From GCA-002712965 sp913048525 (GTDB taxonomy: Bacteria > Chloroflexota > Dehalococcoidia > Lucifugimonadales > UBA826): DNA of 33,343 bases. A model generated the notes under the pieces. That model was not told the DNA's origin, did no database searches, and was given only the letters and a program-made list of their open reading frames with translations. The stretch covers positions 1 to 33,343 of the forward strand of contig CAJWWP010000018.1 of assembly GCA_913048525.1 (NCBI GenBank). The letters run 5' to 3'. Positions within the stretch are counted from its first letter, which is position 1. Each line of letters begins with the position of its first letter. This document shows positions 1 to 8,932 of the stretch, piece by piece. The position numbers and the translations under genes are program-made.

Positions 1-6
1 ATATGG

Positions 7-1530
7 ATGAAAGCGCTTATAAGCGTTTATAACAAGTCAGGAATAGAAGATTTCGGTGATTTGCTGGATAGGTCTGGATTTGACCTAATTAGCACAGGAG
101 GGACGCATGATGCCCTTTCCAGCTCGGGCGTTAAGGTAACCCAAATATCTGACGTAACTGGCTCCCCTGAGATCCTTGATGGAAGGGTCAAGACTTTACA
201 TCCCGCCATTCACGGGGGGATTTTAGGGCGACGGGATTTGGAAGATCATCGCTCACAGATGTCAGAATTTGGTATTGATAATATAGATGTGGTTGTTGTT
301 AACCTCTATCCATTTGTGGAAACGGTGCTAAACCCGGATTCAACTCTGGAGGATGGTTTAGAGAACATAGACATAGGTGGTCCTACTATGCTTCGGGCGG
401 CTGCAAAAAACTACCCCGACGTGTTAGTGGTTGTGGATCCTTCTGACTATGCTTGGATCGGGGAACGGTTGCTGAGTGGAGGTTCTATCTCTGAATCAGA
501 GCGAAAGAAATTGGCCCTCAAGGCATTTCAACATGTCTCATTCTATGACTCCGCAATAGCGACATGGCTTAACGATGAAACACCTTTAGATGCTGCTGAG
601 TTCACAGCGGCGTATAGCAAACTTGACGATTTGCGCTATGGAGAGAATCCTCATCAATCAGGTGCTGTTTATGCCAGTGTATTGGGATCAGGCGGGATAG
701 TTCGTGCTGAACGGCTGCATGGGTTGCCTATGTCATATACCAATGTATTGGATGCGGATGGAGCCTGGACATCCGTAACAGATTTTAATGATAGTGCATG
801 TGTAATCGTCAAGCATACAAATCCCTGCGGAATTGCTCTTGATAACCAACAGGCTCTGGCTTACGAAAAAGCCTTTCAAGGTGACAGCGTGTCTGCATAT
901 GGGGGGATTGTTGCTTTCAATCGGAATTTGGAGATGGAAACTGCAGAAGCGATGCGTGGGGTTCTATTTGACATAATCATTGCACCTTCATATGAAGAAG
1001 ATGCTTTAGAAATACTTAGGAGGCGTAAGAGAACGCGATTACTCAGAGCGGATGTGCCAACAGGCGCATTAACGGAAGTTAGTCTGAAGTCTGTGTCTGG
1101 AGGGGCTCTTTTGCAGACAATTGATAATATTAGGGAAGACAGGGGTTCTTGGAAAGTTGTTACTGAAAGGCAGCCAACCAGTAAGCAGTGGAAAGATCTA
1201 GAATTTTCATGGAAATGCTTAAAGCATATTAAATCCAACACGATAGTTTTAGCAAAAGATAATGTGATGGTTGGTATGGGTGCAGGGCAACCTAACAGAA
1301 TCGTTAGTATTCATCTTTCTCTTCGCATCGCCGGTGATAAATCTAAGGGATCAGCATTGGCATCTGATGCATTCATGCCATTTGCGGACAATATCGAGAT
1401 GGCAGCGGAGGGTGGCATCACAGCCATCGCTCAGCCAGGAGGGTCTATTAGAGACGATGAGGTGATCGCAGCCGCAAATAAAGCAGGGATTGTAATGGTG
1501 TTTACTGGCGTGCGCCATTTCAACCATTAG
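7..1530 (+). CDS. purH: Bifunctional AICAR transformylase / IMP cyclohydrolase
   Basis: Catalyses the last two steps of IMP synthesis: formylation of AICAR with 10-formyl-THF, then ring closure. The 507-residue length is usual for PurH. The N-terminal MGS-like cyclohydrolase domain (about 1-130) opens with ALISVYNKSGI and contains STGGT and DGRVKTLHP. The C-terminal transformylase domain holds KHTNPCGIA, SAYGGIVAFNR, GMGAGQPNR and the terminal QPGGSIRDDEVI...FTGVRHFNH block. No frameshift is visible. Only six bases precede the ATG and the frame stays open to the window edge, so the true start could lie upstream. The protein homology nevertheless begins where expected for this ATG. It leads a run of plus-strand genes but no other purine gene is in view. 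Confidence 0.96.
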   Translation: MKALISVYNKSGIEDFGDLLDRSGFDLISTGGTHDALSSSGVKVTQISDVTGSPEILDGRVKTLHPAIHGGILGRRDLEDHRSQMSEFGIDNIDVVVVNLYPFVETVLNPDSTLEDGLENIDIGGPTMLRAAAKNYPDVLVVVDPSDYAWIGERLLSGGSISESERKKLALKAFQHVSFYDSAIATWLNDETPLDAAEFTAAYSKLDDLRYGENPHQSGAVYASVLGSGGIVRAERLHGLPMSYTNVLDADGAWTSVTDFNDSACVIVKHTNPCGIALDNQQALAYEKAFQGDSVSAYGGIVAFNRNLEMETAEAMRGVLFDIIIAPSYEEDALEILRRRKRTRLLRADVPTGALTEVSLKSVSGGALLQTIDNIREDRGSWKVVTERQPTSKQWKDLEFSWKCLKHIKSNTIVLAKDNVMVGMGAGQPNRIVSIHLSLRIAGDKSKGSALASDAFMPFADNIEMAAEGGITAIAQPGGSIRDDEVIAAANKAGIVMVFTGVRHFNH

Positions 1531-1558
1531 TTATCGCAGATATTGAGGATATCGGCTA

Positions 1559-2305
1559 TTGTCCAGCATAGAAATTGTTATACCAGTACTTAATGAAGAA
1601 AAGGCGTTACCAGTATGTATTGGTAAGTTGCTTCAGTTTTGCGAAAGGTATATGAGGTCATATGATTGGGAAATTACTATTGCGGATAATGGCTCCACTG
1701 ACGATACGTATTCTGTCGCATGTGCGCTATCAAAAAAATATTCGAAAATCCATGTATTCAGATTAACTGAGAAAGGACGTGGCCGAGCCTTAAAGTCTGC
1801 TTGGATGAAAAGCCAAGCAGACGTTGTTGCTTACATGGATGTGGATTTATCTACTGATTTGGCCCATCTGCCAGATGCTGTGGATCTTGTTACTTCTGGA
1901 GAATGCTCACTATCAGTAGGTTCTAGACTCTGTAAAGGATCCCATGTAGCAGGCAGAACTATTAAAAGAGAAATTATTTCACGGTGCTACAGTATTCTAT
2001 TCAGGGCGTTATTTTTTGTCTCGTTCAGAGACGCGCAATGTGGGTTCAAAGTTGTTTCTCGACAGGTTGTTAACAATGTAATTCCTCTAGTTAAGGATAC
2101 AGGTTGGTTTTTTGATACAGAGCTACTGATCATTTCAGAGAAAAATGGTTATAGCGTTTGCGAAATACCAGTTAATTGGACTGATGATCCCGATACCAGG
2201 GTAAATATCTTCAGAACGGCCTGGGATGACGTAAAAGGGTTGTTGAGGATTAGATTTGGTGGTCTCGCGGCTTCGCGTAAAACTCTATCAGGTAGGCCAC
2301 GTTGA
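1559..2305 (+). CDS. Family 2 glycosyltransferase, dolichyl/polyprenyl-phosphate sugar transferase type
   Basis: Probably transfers a sugar from a nucleotide donor to a lipid-phosphate acceptor at the inner face of the membrane; donor and acceptor cannot be read from the sequence. The 248 residues start with the GT-A fold strand IEIVIPVLNEE, followed by ADNGSTDDT and the metal-binding DxD as YMDVDLSTDL. The block RDAQCGFKVVSR and then WFFDTELL is typical of DPM/DPG-synthase-like GT2 proteins. There is no C-terminal pair of membrane helices, only a hydrophobic patch around FRALFFVSF. The start is TTG, with GAGG about 10 bases upstream. It begins 28 bases after purH. Role could be cell-surface glycan or glycoprotein synthesis (inference). 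Confidence 0.85.
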   Translation: MSSIEIVIPVLNEEKALPVCIGKLLQFCERYMRSYDWEITIADNGSTDDTYSVACALSKKYSKIHVFRLTEKGRGRALKSAWMKSQADVVAYMDVDLSTDLAHLPDAVDLVTSGECSLSVGSRLCKGSHVAGRTIKREIISRCYSILFRALFFVSFRDAQCGFKVVSRQVVNNVIPLVKDTGWFFDTELLIISEKNGYSVCEIPVNWTDDPDTRVNIFRTAWDDVKGLLRIRFGGLAASRKTLSGRPR

Positions 2306-2416
2306 TCTGACGGCTGGGCAGTTCTTATTATGTCATTGTCGTAAGGTAGAATTTGCCTAGAAAACGGCCTATAAGATGTCGCAGATGTTCTGCCGGTCTG
2401 TTCTAGGGGGATTAAG

Positions 2417-2941
2417 ATGGGAAATGCTTTGCTTGTAGTCGATATGCTTGTGGGGTTTATGGTTGAGGGACATAACCTGTATTGTGGGGATGAAAGTAGA
2501 GCCATTATCCCTAATATATGTTCCCTTATTGAAGATCATCAGTCCCGTGGCGACTCTGTAATATTTATTTGTGACAGCCATGAACTCGACGACTTAGAGT
2601 TTGAAATGTTTCCTGTTCACTGTGTTAAGGGAACGGAAGAATCGATGCTCATTCCCGAGTTACGCTCATATGAGGGAGAATTAATATATAAGACGAGATA
2701 TAGCGGGTTTTTTAAGACCGATCTTGACCAAAAACTTGCTGATATTGCTCCCGATCTAATTACAATTTGTGGGGTGTGTACTGATATTTGCGTTATGCAT
2801 ACGGCTGCTGATGCAAGAAATAGAGACTATAAAGTTAAAGTACCCGGCAACGCTGTAGCCTCATTTGATCTGAATGCCCATGAGACGGCTCTTGATCATT
2901 TGGAAAAGATTCTTGGTGCTACTGTGATACGCTCAAACTAG
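2417..2941 (+). CDS. pncA: Nicotinamidase-like cysteine hydrolase (isochorismatase superfamily)
   Basis: Predicted to hydrolyse nicotinamide to nicotinate and ammonia in the cytoplasm. The catalytic triad of the family is visible: Asp9 in LLVVDML, Lys92 in YKTRYSGF, and Cys125 in TDICVMHTA. A metal site resembling PncA is suggested by Asp53, His55 (CDSH) and His68 (PVHCVKGT). The 174-residue length fits. The start ATG has a strong ribosome binding site, AGGGGGA, five bases upstream. The next gene, 51 bases downstream, is nicotinate phosphoribosyltransferase, which uses the product; this context is the main reason to prefer nicotinamidase over a generic isochorismatase-like hydrolase. Confidence 0.85.
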   Translation: MGNALLVVDMLVGFMVEGHNLYCGDESRAIIPNICSLIEDHQSRGDSVIFICDSHELDDLEFEMFPVHCVKGTEESMLIPELRSYEGELIYKTRYSGFFKTDLDQKLADIAPDLITICGVCTDICVMHTAADARNRDYKVKVPGNAVASFDLNAHETALDHLEKILGATVIRSN

Positions 2942-2992
2942 GCTTGAAAGAAACTAAAATTATTCATAAATTCGATACGATAGGGTGACCAA

Positions 2993-4030
2993 ATGACTTC
3001 TCCACAGTTTGAAATACGTCCCTCCGTCATAAGAGGTGATCCGGCAGATGAATACCTTCACTGGACGAAGGAGATTCTCCGTCTAGAGTCGAAAAACCCT
3101 AAGGTTTTGATGGAGTTTTATGCTTCTAAAGGAGGAGTGATCTGTGGGATAGATGAGGCAAAGTCGCTGCTAACGAGCGTTTTGCCAAAAGTTGATGATG
3201 AAGCTATAGCAAATGTCGACAATCTTGGAGATGATGTCCAGGTTTGGACAGTGTCCGAGGGGGATACATTTGAGGCTGGCGACACGATTTTAAGAATTAT
3301 ATCTAGATATGCGTCGTTCGGGCTTTACGAAACTAGCATATGTGGAATTTTAGCCTCCTCCACAGGATGGGCTACCGCTGCGAATGAATGTGTGAAGGCT
3401 GCAGGCGACACAACTGTCATAGCTTATGGTGCTCGCCATATCCACCCCAATGTGGCTCATATTATGGATTATTCATCAATAGTTGGCGGTTGTTCTTCTG
3501 CATCGACTAGATTGGGCTCTAAACAGGCTGGCAGAAATGCTTTTGGAAATATGCCCCATACTTTGCCATTGATTTTCGGAGATACTGTTTCTGCAGCACA
3601 AGCATTTGATCATCGTCTGGATATGGCGGTGCAACGTATTGTTCTAGTGGACACCTTTAGAGATGAGGTTGAAGAATCTTTAGGAGTTGCACGGGCTCTT
3701 CGTGAGAAGCTTCGTGGGGTTAGACTTGATACTCCAAAAGAGCGTGGAGGTGTCACGCCTATGATGGTGAATGAGGTTCGGACTCGACTAGATCAATCTA
3801 ATTTTAGACATGTGGAGATATATGTTAGCGGGGGCTTTAATCCAACCCGGATCAGACAGTTCGTGGAGGAACAGGTTCCTGTTAATGGTTTCATGGTGGG
3901 AAGCTATATCACTAGTGCGCCTCCGATTGACTTTACAGCAGACATACGAGAAATAAGCGATAATCCAGTGTCGAAGCGTGGAAGGTTGCCAGGAAGAGTC
4001 GATAACCCGGGACTTGAAAGGGTTATTTGA
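2993..4030 (+). CDS. pncB: Nicotinate phosphoribosyltransferase
   Basis: Converts nicotinate and PRPP to nicotinate mononucleotide, the entry step of the Preiss-Handler route to NAD. At 345 residues it is the short form seen in archaea and some bacteria rather than the ~400-residue enterobacterial enzyme. Family features include the early IRGDPADEY segment, SSIVGGCSSAST, a His in FGNMPHTLPLIFGDT (His189, aligned with the phosphorylated His of PncB), LVDTFRDE, and the C-terminal ISDN...GRLPGRVD. Quinolinate phosphoribosyltransferase is the alternative fold relative, but the GNMPH block and pncA next door argue for the nicotinate enzyme. Ribosome binding site AGGGTG precedes the ATG. It probably forms a two-gene NAD salvage operon with the upstream gene. 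Confidence 0.88.
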   Translation: MTSPQFEIRPSVIRGDPADEYLHWTKEILRLESKNPKVLMEFYASKGGVICGIDEAKSLLTSVLPKVDDEAIANVDNLGDDVQVWTVSEGDTFEAGDTILRIISRYASFGLYETSICGILASSTGWATAANECVKAAGDTTVIAYGARHIHPNVAHIMDYSSIVGGCSSASTRLGSKQAGRNAFGNMPHTLPLIFGDTVSAAQAFDHRLDMAVQRIVLVDTFRDEVEESLGVARALREKLRGVRLDTPKERGGVTPMMVNEVRTRLDQSNFRHVEIYVSGGFNPTRIRQFVEEQVPVNGFMVGSYITSAPPIDFTADIREISDNPVSKRGRLPGRVDNPGLERVI

Positions 4031-4078
4031 TATAGGTATTTAACTCTTTTGGTTGGGTGATCCTTTCTGGAGTGACTT

Positions 4079-5626
4079 TTGGATAATAAACTAAATTTTC
4101 TACCCCCACAAACTGATTACACCTACTCTAAATTGGTTGATTTAACTGACTTGATACAAGATCCCCAGGTGGCTTACTTTGCAAAAGCACGTAAGACACT
4201 GGCTGGTGACCCCTATCGTCCCGCATTCCATTTCTCCCCGCCTCGAAATGTCATGAATGATCCGAACGGTCTCTGTCAGTGGAATGGCTACTATCACTTG
4301 TTTTACCAGTACAGGCCAGGAGGGCATGACGATGTGGTGCATTGGGGCCATGCTGTGAGCAGAGATATGGTTCGCTGGAAGGACATGCCCATCGCGTTAT
4401 ATCCTGAAACAGAAAGAGACTGCTTCAGTGGGCAATCTTTGGTGGAAGATAATAGAGTTATCGCTATTTATCATGGTACTGAGTCCGGGAATGCAATAGC
4501 CACTTCAACTGATCCTTTGCTTGTCAAATGGATTAAAAATCCCGATAACCCAGTGATACCCATTGTTCCGGTTGATAGTACTGGATATCCCTACAGGGTT
4601 TTTGACCCGTGTATTTGGAAAGAAGGGGAATATTATTTTTCACTATCCGGAACCTATCGCAATGGCGAGCGCAGTGTTGATTGTGAAGCAGTTGATCATA
4701 TTTTTCGCTCAAAAGACCTATCCGATTGGGAATATCTAGGGAGTATGCTGGAAAGTAGATTTCTGACAGAACCTGGTGAAGATGGTGCCGTTCCAAATTT
4801 CTTACCAATTGGTTCAGGAAAGCACTTATTCTTGTTTTTTAGCCACAAGCGCGCTAGTCAATATTTTATAGGCGAATATGATCAAGCAACCCATAAGTTT
4901 CATCCGGAAATACATGGAAGAATGAATTATGGCCCCCTTACAGTGGGGCGACTCCACGCTCCTTCTGCAACTATTGACGAGTCAGGAAGAATTGTTTCGA
5001 TATACAACGTAAAAGAGAGTATTGAATACAGAGGATGGTCGGATATTATGTCACTCCCAAGAGTGCTATCTCTGTCTTCTGGGGGTGCTTTATCAATAGA
5101 ACCGGTGGAAGAGATAAACTCCTTGAGATCTAAACAGATTGATATTTCGGACAGGGATATTCCTGCCAATGAAACTGTTGATTTGAAAGGGGTGTTTGGC
5201 AACCAGATTGAGATAAATATCAAGTTGGATCCTGGTGAGGCGAGTGAATGCGGGGTTTATGTTCTTCAGTCTCCTGATAAACAAGAGAGAACCCGTATCT
5301 CGTTTATGCGTACAACAAATCGCTGGTCTAAAACGGATACTTTGCAAATAGATGCTTCTGAGTCATCTACTAGGAAAGATGTATTGGCCAGCCCTCCGGA
5401 GACAGGCCCTTTATTTCTTGGGTCAGATGAGGCACTTAATCTTCAAATATATGTTGATCGAAGCATAGTCGAAGTATTTGCTAATGGAAGACAGTGTCTG
5501 ACCCTCCGCGTATATCCCGATAATGAAGCAAGTAAAGGAGTCTCCATTTTTGCTCGAGGTGGAAGAGCTCGTCTGCTCTCATTAACGAAATGGGATATGG
5601 AATCTATCTGGTCGGAACTGATATAA
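4079..5626 (+). CDS. Glycoside hydrolase family 32 (fructosidase / sucrose-6-phosphate hydrolase type)
   Basis: Hydrolyses beta-fructosyl bonds (sucrose, sucrose-phosphate or fructan oligomers). The 515 residues have an N-terminal five-bladed propeller and a C-terminal beta-sandwich that ends with the IYVDRSIVEVFANGRQ motif. The nucleophile Asp61 lies in VMNDPNG, the transition-state Asp176 in RVFDPCIW (the usual RDP is FDP here), and the acid/base Glu234 in EPGEDGAVPNF (replacing the usual ECP). No signal peptide is visible, so it should act in the cytoplasm on an imported sugar. The start is TTG with GGAG six bases upstream. No sugar transporter or PTS gene is nearby. The sugar-acid dehydratase follows 41 bases downstream. 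Confidence 0.9.
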   Translation: MDNKLNFLPPQTDYTYSKLVDLTDLIQDPQVAYFAKARKTLAGDPYRPAFHFSPPRNVMNDPNGLCQWNGYYHLFYQYRPGGHDDVVHWGHAVSRDMVRWKDMPIALYPETERDCFSGQSLVEDNRVIAIYHGTESGNAIATSTDPLLVKWIKNPDNPVIPIVPVDSTGYPYRVFDPCIWKEGEYYFSLSGTYRNGERSVDCEAVDHIFRSKDLSDWEYLGSMLESRFLTEPGEDGAVPNFLPIGSGKHLFLFFSHKRASQYFIGEYDQATHKFHPEIHGRMNYGPLTVGRLHAPSATIDESGRIVSIYNVKESIEYRGWSDIMSLPRVLSLSSGGALSIEPVEEINSLRSKQIDISDRDIPANETVDLKGVFGNQIEINIKLDPGEASECGVYVLQSPDKQERTRISFMRTTNRWSKTDTLQIDASESSTRKDVLASPPETGPLFLGSDEALNLQIYVDRSIVEVFANGRQCLTLRVYPDNEASKGVSIFARGGRARLLSLTKWDMESIWSELI

Positions 5627-5667
5627 GCTTCAGTAAAAGGAACTAAATTTTCGAGAGAGGAAATGTA

Positions 5668-6819
5668 GTGAAAATAACAGACATCAAGGTTTATATAGTT
5701 TGGGAAGGCAGAAGAAATTTGTTTGTTCTCAAGGTGGAGGCTGATGATGGGGCTTATGGATGGGGAGAGGCTGGATTATCTGGCCGTGAACTTGCGGTAG
5801 AAGGAATGGTAAAGCATTTTCGGGAATGGCTGATAGGACGTGATTCTCGAAAAATTAGTGCTCTGTGGCAGGAAATGTATAGAGGGCAGTATTTTGAAGG
5901 TGGCCGTGTTATAACTGCAGCAATCTCTGCGATCGACATCGCTTTGCATGATCTCAACGCTCGCCGCCTTGGTGTGCCTGTATACCAATTATTAGGAGGT
6001 AAGAACCGAGATTTTGTTCCATGTTTTGTAACATCCTCAGTTCCACCTGGAGATGGAATAGTAGAAAATGTGCAAAGCTTGATTTCAGATGGCTGGAAAG
6101 TGATTAGAACTGGTGTTGGGCATCCCAAAGAAGAAGATCCAATGCTTTTTGAACCCCGTGAGTCGATTGCGTTGACATCTGATTGGCTTGTGAAATTGAG
6201 GGAAGGTGTCGGTAGAGAACCGGTTCTGGGGATTGACTACCACCATCGATTATCAGTGGCTGAAGCAGCCAGTTTCTGTAACTCGATGCCCAGGGGCACT
6301 CTTGATTTTATTGAAGAGCCTATTAGAGATGAATCTCCGGAAGCATATGAGTCACTCAGAAGTATGACTGATATCCCATTTGCTATAGGTGAAGAGATGG
6401 CCAGTAAATGGCAATATATGCCTTATATTGAAAGAGGATTAACTCAGTTTGCAAGGGTTGATATCTGTAACATAGGAGGATTTACTGAAGCCATGAAAGT
6501 TGCGGGGTGGTGTGAGGCGCACTATATAGACCTTATGCCTCATAACCCTTTGGGCCCTGTTAGTACTGCGGCTTGTATTCATTTGGGAGCAGCGGCACCT
6601 AACTTTGCCTGGCTGGAAGAAAGATCACCGGAGCCAGGATTCCACTTCAGTCCAGATTTGTTTCCTCAACAGCCTCAGTTGGAGGGTGTGTGGCACAGAG
6701 TTCCCGACGGCCCGGGGCTAGGAGTTGAGTTCAATGAGGAACTTGCTTTGAAGCAGACATTTGAATTCTGGGAGGCTCCGCATTTTCGTCGCAGAGATGG
6801 CTCTCACACCAACTGGTGA
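5668..6819 (+). CDS. Enolase-superfamily sugar-acid dehydratase (galactonate dehydratase-like)
   Basis: Mandelate racemase / muconate lactonizing enzyme family, predicted to dehydrate an aldonic acid to a 2-keto-3-deoxy acid. Of its 383 residues, 1-~115 form the capping domain (ITAAISAIDIALHDL...YQLLGG); the rest is the barrel. Metal ligands appear as Asp190 in GIDYHHR, Glu216 in FIEEP and Glu242 in IGEE. The D-x-H arrangement (Asp190, His192) and His292 in MPHNPLGP match the D-galactonate/mannonate dehydratase subgroup rather than racemases. Exact substrate is not deducible. The start is GTG, with GAGAGGAA five bases before it. It follows the GH32 gene, suggesting a small carbohydrate cluster. 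It converges on tilS. Confidence 0.85.
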   Translation: MKITDIKVYIVWEGRRNLFVLKVEADDGAYGWGEAGLSGRELAVEGMVKHFREWLIGRDSRKISALWQEMYRGQYFEGGRVITAAISAIDIALHDLNARRLGVPVYQLLGGKNRDFVPCFVTSSVPPGDGIVENVQSLISDGWKVIRTGVGHPKEEDPMLFEPRESIALTSDWLVKLREGVGREPVLGIDYHHRLSVAEAASFCNSMPRGTLDFIEEPIRDESPEAYESLRSMTDIPFAIGEEMASKWQYMPYIERGLTQFARVDICNIGGFTEAMKVAGWCEAHYIDLMPHNPLGPVSTAACIHLGAAAPNFAWLEERSPEPGFHFSPDLFPQQPQLEGVWHRVPDGPGLGVEFNEELALKQTFEFWEAPHFRRRDGSHTNW

Positions 6820-6857
6820 CATATTACAGATGGTTGGATGTGTTCTTGAGTTAAGGC

Positions 6858-8297
6858 CTAATTCTCGCTCGTGCGAGCGAAACGTATCTCAACCGATGGT
6901 TGACCCGCTATAGGGGAGGCCCACTCCGCTGTTCTCCATCCGACTACCCAAGCTATACCAGATGTCGATTCCACAATCGGTATTCTGTCACGCCATAGTC
7001 GTGGGATGTGAGCGTCCACCATAAAATCTTGTAGTTTTTTTCCTCCTGGTAGACCCTTGGGATGGAATCGATCCCCAGGTCTTCTGCTCCTAACTATTAA
7101 AGTTTTCTCTTTTTTCTTTCCGGTGAGATTTAACCAAGCGGTACCACCTAAAGTCTCTAATCTCTCGGGATACTCTAGAGGCGTTTTTTTACTCGCTGCG
7201 GTTATTTTCCACCCAGGTATAGATAGTTCACCGGGAACTGAGATTTTGTATTCATTGTCTAGAATAGGGAGTGGGATTGCATTGTACTCAGTCTTGGATA
7301 TTAGGAGTTCGTTATATCCTTTTGTTGCCGTAACTCCGTCAGGAAGATCTATTTTGTTTCCACTTGGACCTTTGGAGAGACCAATAACTGCTTCTATATG
7401 ATCGAGAGTTATTCCGTTTAAATTCCCTTTAATGACCCCTACAGCCTTTCGGATAAGGCGATAGGAGAGTGACTCGGGTAAATTGCCCCATTTTTCTAAA
7501 TCGATAGTAACAATACCTGTGTCGACATCTGCTGCCGCAGTCCAGGCACCATAGGAAGCTTCTTCTATAAATTCAAGATCTCTCCTAGTCGAAAGTGCGA
7601 GTCTGTTTAAAGCTTCGGTTATACGGGGATTAAAATTTTCTAGTGCTGGTAATAAATTATGTCTTATTGAGTTGCGAGTGTGGTCATCGCTGAAGTTAGT
7701 GGAGTCTGTTCGAGGAGTTTCACCCACTGCTGAGCAGTACGCTTCAATGTCGGTTCGGGCGATTTCTAACAGAGGACGAAAAACTTTTAAGGGAGGATCT
7801 TTTTCTATCACTCGGTTTGAAAGTAGTTTCATTCCTGTTAGTCCATCAAGTCCTGATCCCCTAATAAGATGCATGAGAATGGTTTCAGATTGATCATTGG
7901 CGGTATGTCCCAATGCCACCGCCTCACTATTTTGTTCGGTACATGCCTCCAGTAGAAAACGATTTCTAGCTCGCCTCGCCGCATCCTCGAGGGAAATTCT
8001 AAGTGCTTTGGATAATGAAGGGACATCAACAGCTCCGAAAAAACAATCTACATTGATTGATTTGCAAAGATTTTTTACATATTCGGCATCTGCCTGTGAC
8101 TCTTCCCCACGTATACCATGATCTAGATGAGCCCCTTTAATAGAAATGCCTGTCTCTAACTGGGTTCGACTAAGAGCCAGCAACATAGCAGTAGAATCAG
8201 GGCCACCCGAAATCGCCACGGTAATATGTGATCCCGATAATCCGGCTTTGTCCACTGCCTCAGTAACGGACTTTTCTAAGTTGGTTTTTGCAGTCAT
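6858..8297 (-). CDS. tilS: tRNA(Ile)-lysidine synthase
   Basis: Adds lysine to C34 of tRNA-Ile(CAU) in an ATP-dependent reaction, changing its identity from Met to Ile; essential in most bacteria. The PP-loop motif SGGPDST is at residues 30-36 after VAISG. Further family blocks are AHLDHGIRGEES, ALGHTANDQSETILMHLIRGSGLDGL and RPLLEI. The C-terminal part (about 340-479) carries the TilS substrate-binding/C domain, with RSRRPGDRFHPKGLPGGKKLQDF. Length 479 is normal. The start is ATG with only a weak ribosome binding site. It lies 20 bases after the histidine phosphatase gene, so it is probably the last gene of the recA-recX-CNNM transcript. Confidence 0.95.
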   Translation of the reverse strand: MTAKTNLEKSVTEAVDKAGLSGSHITVAISGGPDSTAMLLALSRTQLETGISIKGAHLDHGIRGEESQADAEYVKNLCKSINVDCFFGAVDVPSLSKALRISLEDAARRARNRFLLEACTEQNSEAVALGHTANDQSETILMHLIRGSGLDGLTGMKLLSNRVIEKDPPLKVFRPLLEIARTDIEAYCSAVGETPRTDSTNFSDDHTRNSIRHNLLPALENFNPRITEALNRLALSTRRDLEFIEEASYGAWTAAADVDTGIVTIDLEKWGNLPESLSYRLIRKAVGVIKGNLNGITLDHIEAVIGLSKGPSGNKIDLPDGVTATKGYNELLISKTEYNAIPLPILDNEYKISVPGELSIPGWKITAASKKTPLEYPERLETLGGTAWLNLTGKKKEKTLIVRSRRPGDRFHPKGLPGGKKLQDFMVDAHIPRLWRDRIPIVESTSGIAWVVGWRTAEWASPIAGQPSVEIRFARTSEN

Positions 8298-8317
8298 ATA
8301 AATTACTTTAATTCTCG

Positions 8318-8932
8318 TCAGATATTTTCCAAATGTTGCGTATTATTCATATATTGAACTGAAGTGTCCGCAACAGATATGGAAATAGATGATAGAGAAC
8401 CTAAGGATATGGAGATTTTATTGTATTGGTTTGAGTGGAGTCCAAGAGCATTACATAAGATTCCCTGGATGGGAAACATGTGCGTGACTATTATGACATG
8501 TTCCCCGTCGTGTTGATGTGATATCTCAAGGGTAGATTTCCAGGCCCTTGAATGTACCTCTCCTAATGTTTCACCACCGGGAGGTCGGGTGGTACTGGCA
8601 TCTTTTTTCCAGCTGGCCATGTATTCAGGAAATAGTTCCGCCATTCGATTTGCATCGGTTCCTTCCATCTCACCCGAATCCATTTCTTGGAGCCCATCTT
8701 TTGGATTTGGTTCCAAACCGGTGAGATTCGAGATGTACTGAGCAGTTTCCAGCGCTCTGGCAAACGGACTTGTGTATATAGCGTCTGGGCTTAGGTTGGA
8801 TATTCGAACTGCGGAAGCATGTGCTTGAGATTTGCCGAGGGCTGTTAACCCAACATCGCTTGTTCCGAGTACTACCTTTTCTCTATTGGCTTTTGTCTCT
8901 CCGTGTCTGAGTAGAGTCACTTTCACTGACAT
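8318..8932 (-). CDS. Histidine phosphatase family protein (phosphoglycerate mutase-like)
   Basis: A 204-residue branch-1 histidine phosphatase. The phospho-acceptor is His10 in LLRHGE; the arginine and acid positions follow in TSPFARALETAQ and LQEMDSGEMEG (Glu83); the second catalytic His is His151 in VTHMFPIQ. Substrate cannot be read: candidates are phosphoglycerate, alpha-ribazole phosphate or another small phosphomonoester. The start ATG lies 50 bases inside the upstream CNNM gene and is backed by a strong AAGGAGG six bases upstream, so translation is likely coupled. In Actinobacteria a histidine phosphatase commonly sits beside DUF3090 and SCO1664 genes; here it is about 6 kb from that pair, and whether it is the same subfamily is unknown. 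Confidence 0.88.
   Translation of the reverse strand: MSVKVTLLRHGETKANREKVVLGTSDVGLTALGKSQAHASAVRISNLSPDAIYTSPFARALETAQYISNLTGLEPNPKDGLQEMDSGEMEGTDANRMAELFPEYMASWKKDASTTRPPGGETLGEVHSRAWKSTLEISHQHDGEHVIIVTHMFPIQGILCNALGLHSNQYNKISISLGSLSSISISVADTSVQYMNNTQHLENI

Noticed and set aside
2386..2404. Two TGTTCT copies upstream of pncA resembling the recA repeat
   Set aside because: Only the 6-mer is shared, the 13-base period differs from recA, and no clear promoter is nearby; likely chance.
6865..6880. Perfect hairpin TCGCTC-GTGC-GAGCGA at the tilS/dehydratase convergence
   Set aside because: It lies inside the last codons of tilS (coding FARTSE) and has no T-run on either strand, so a terminator is not supported.
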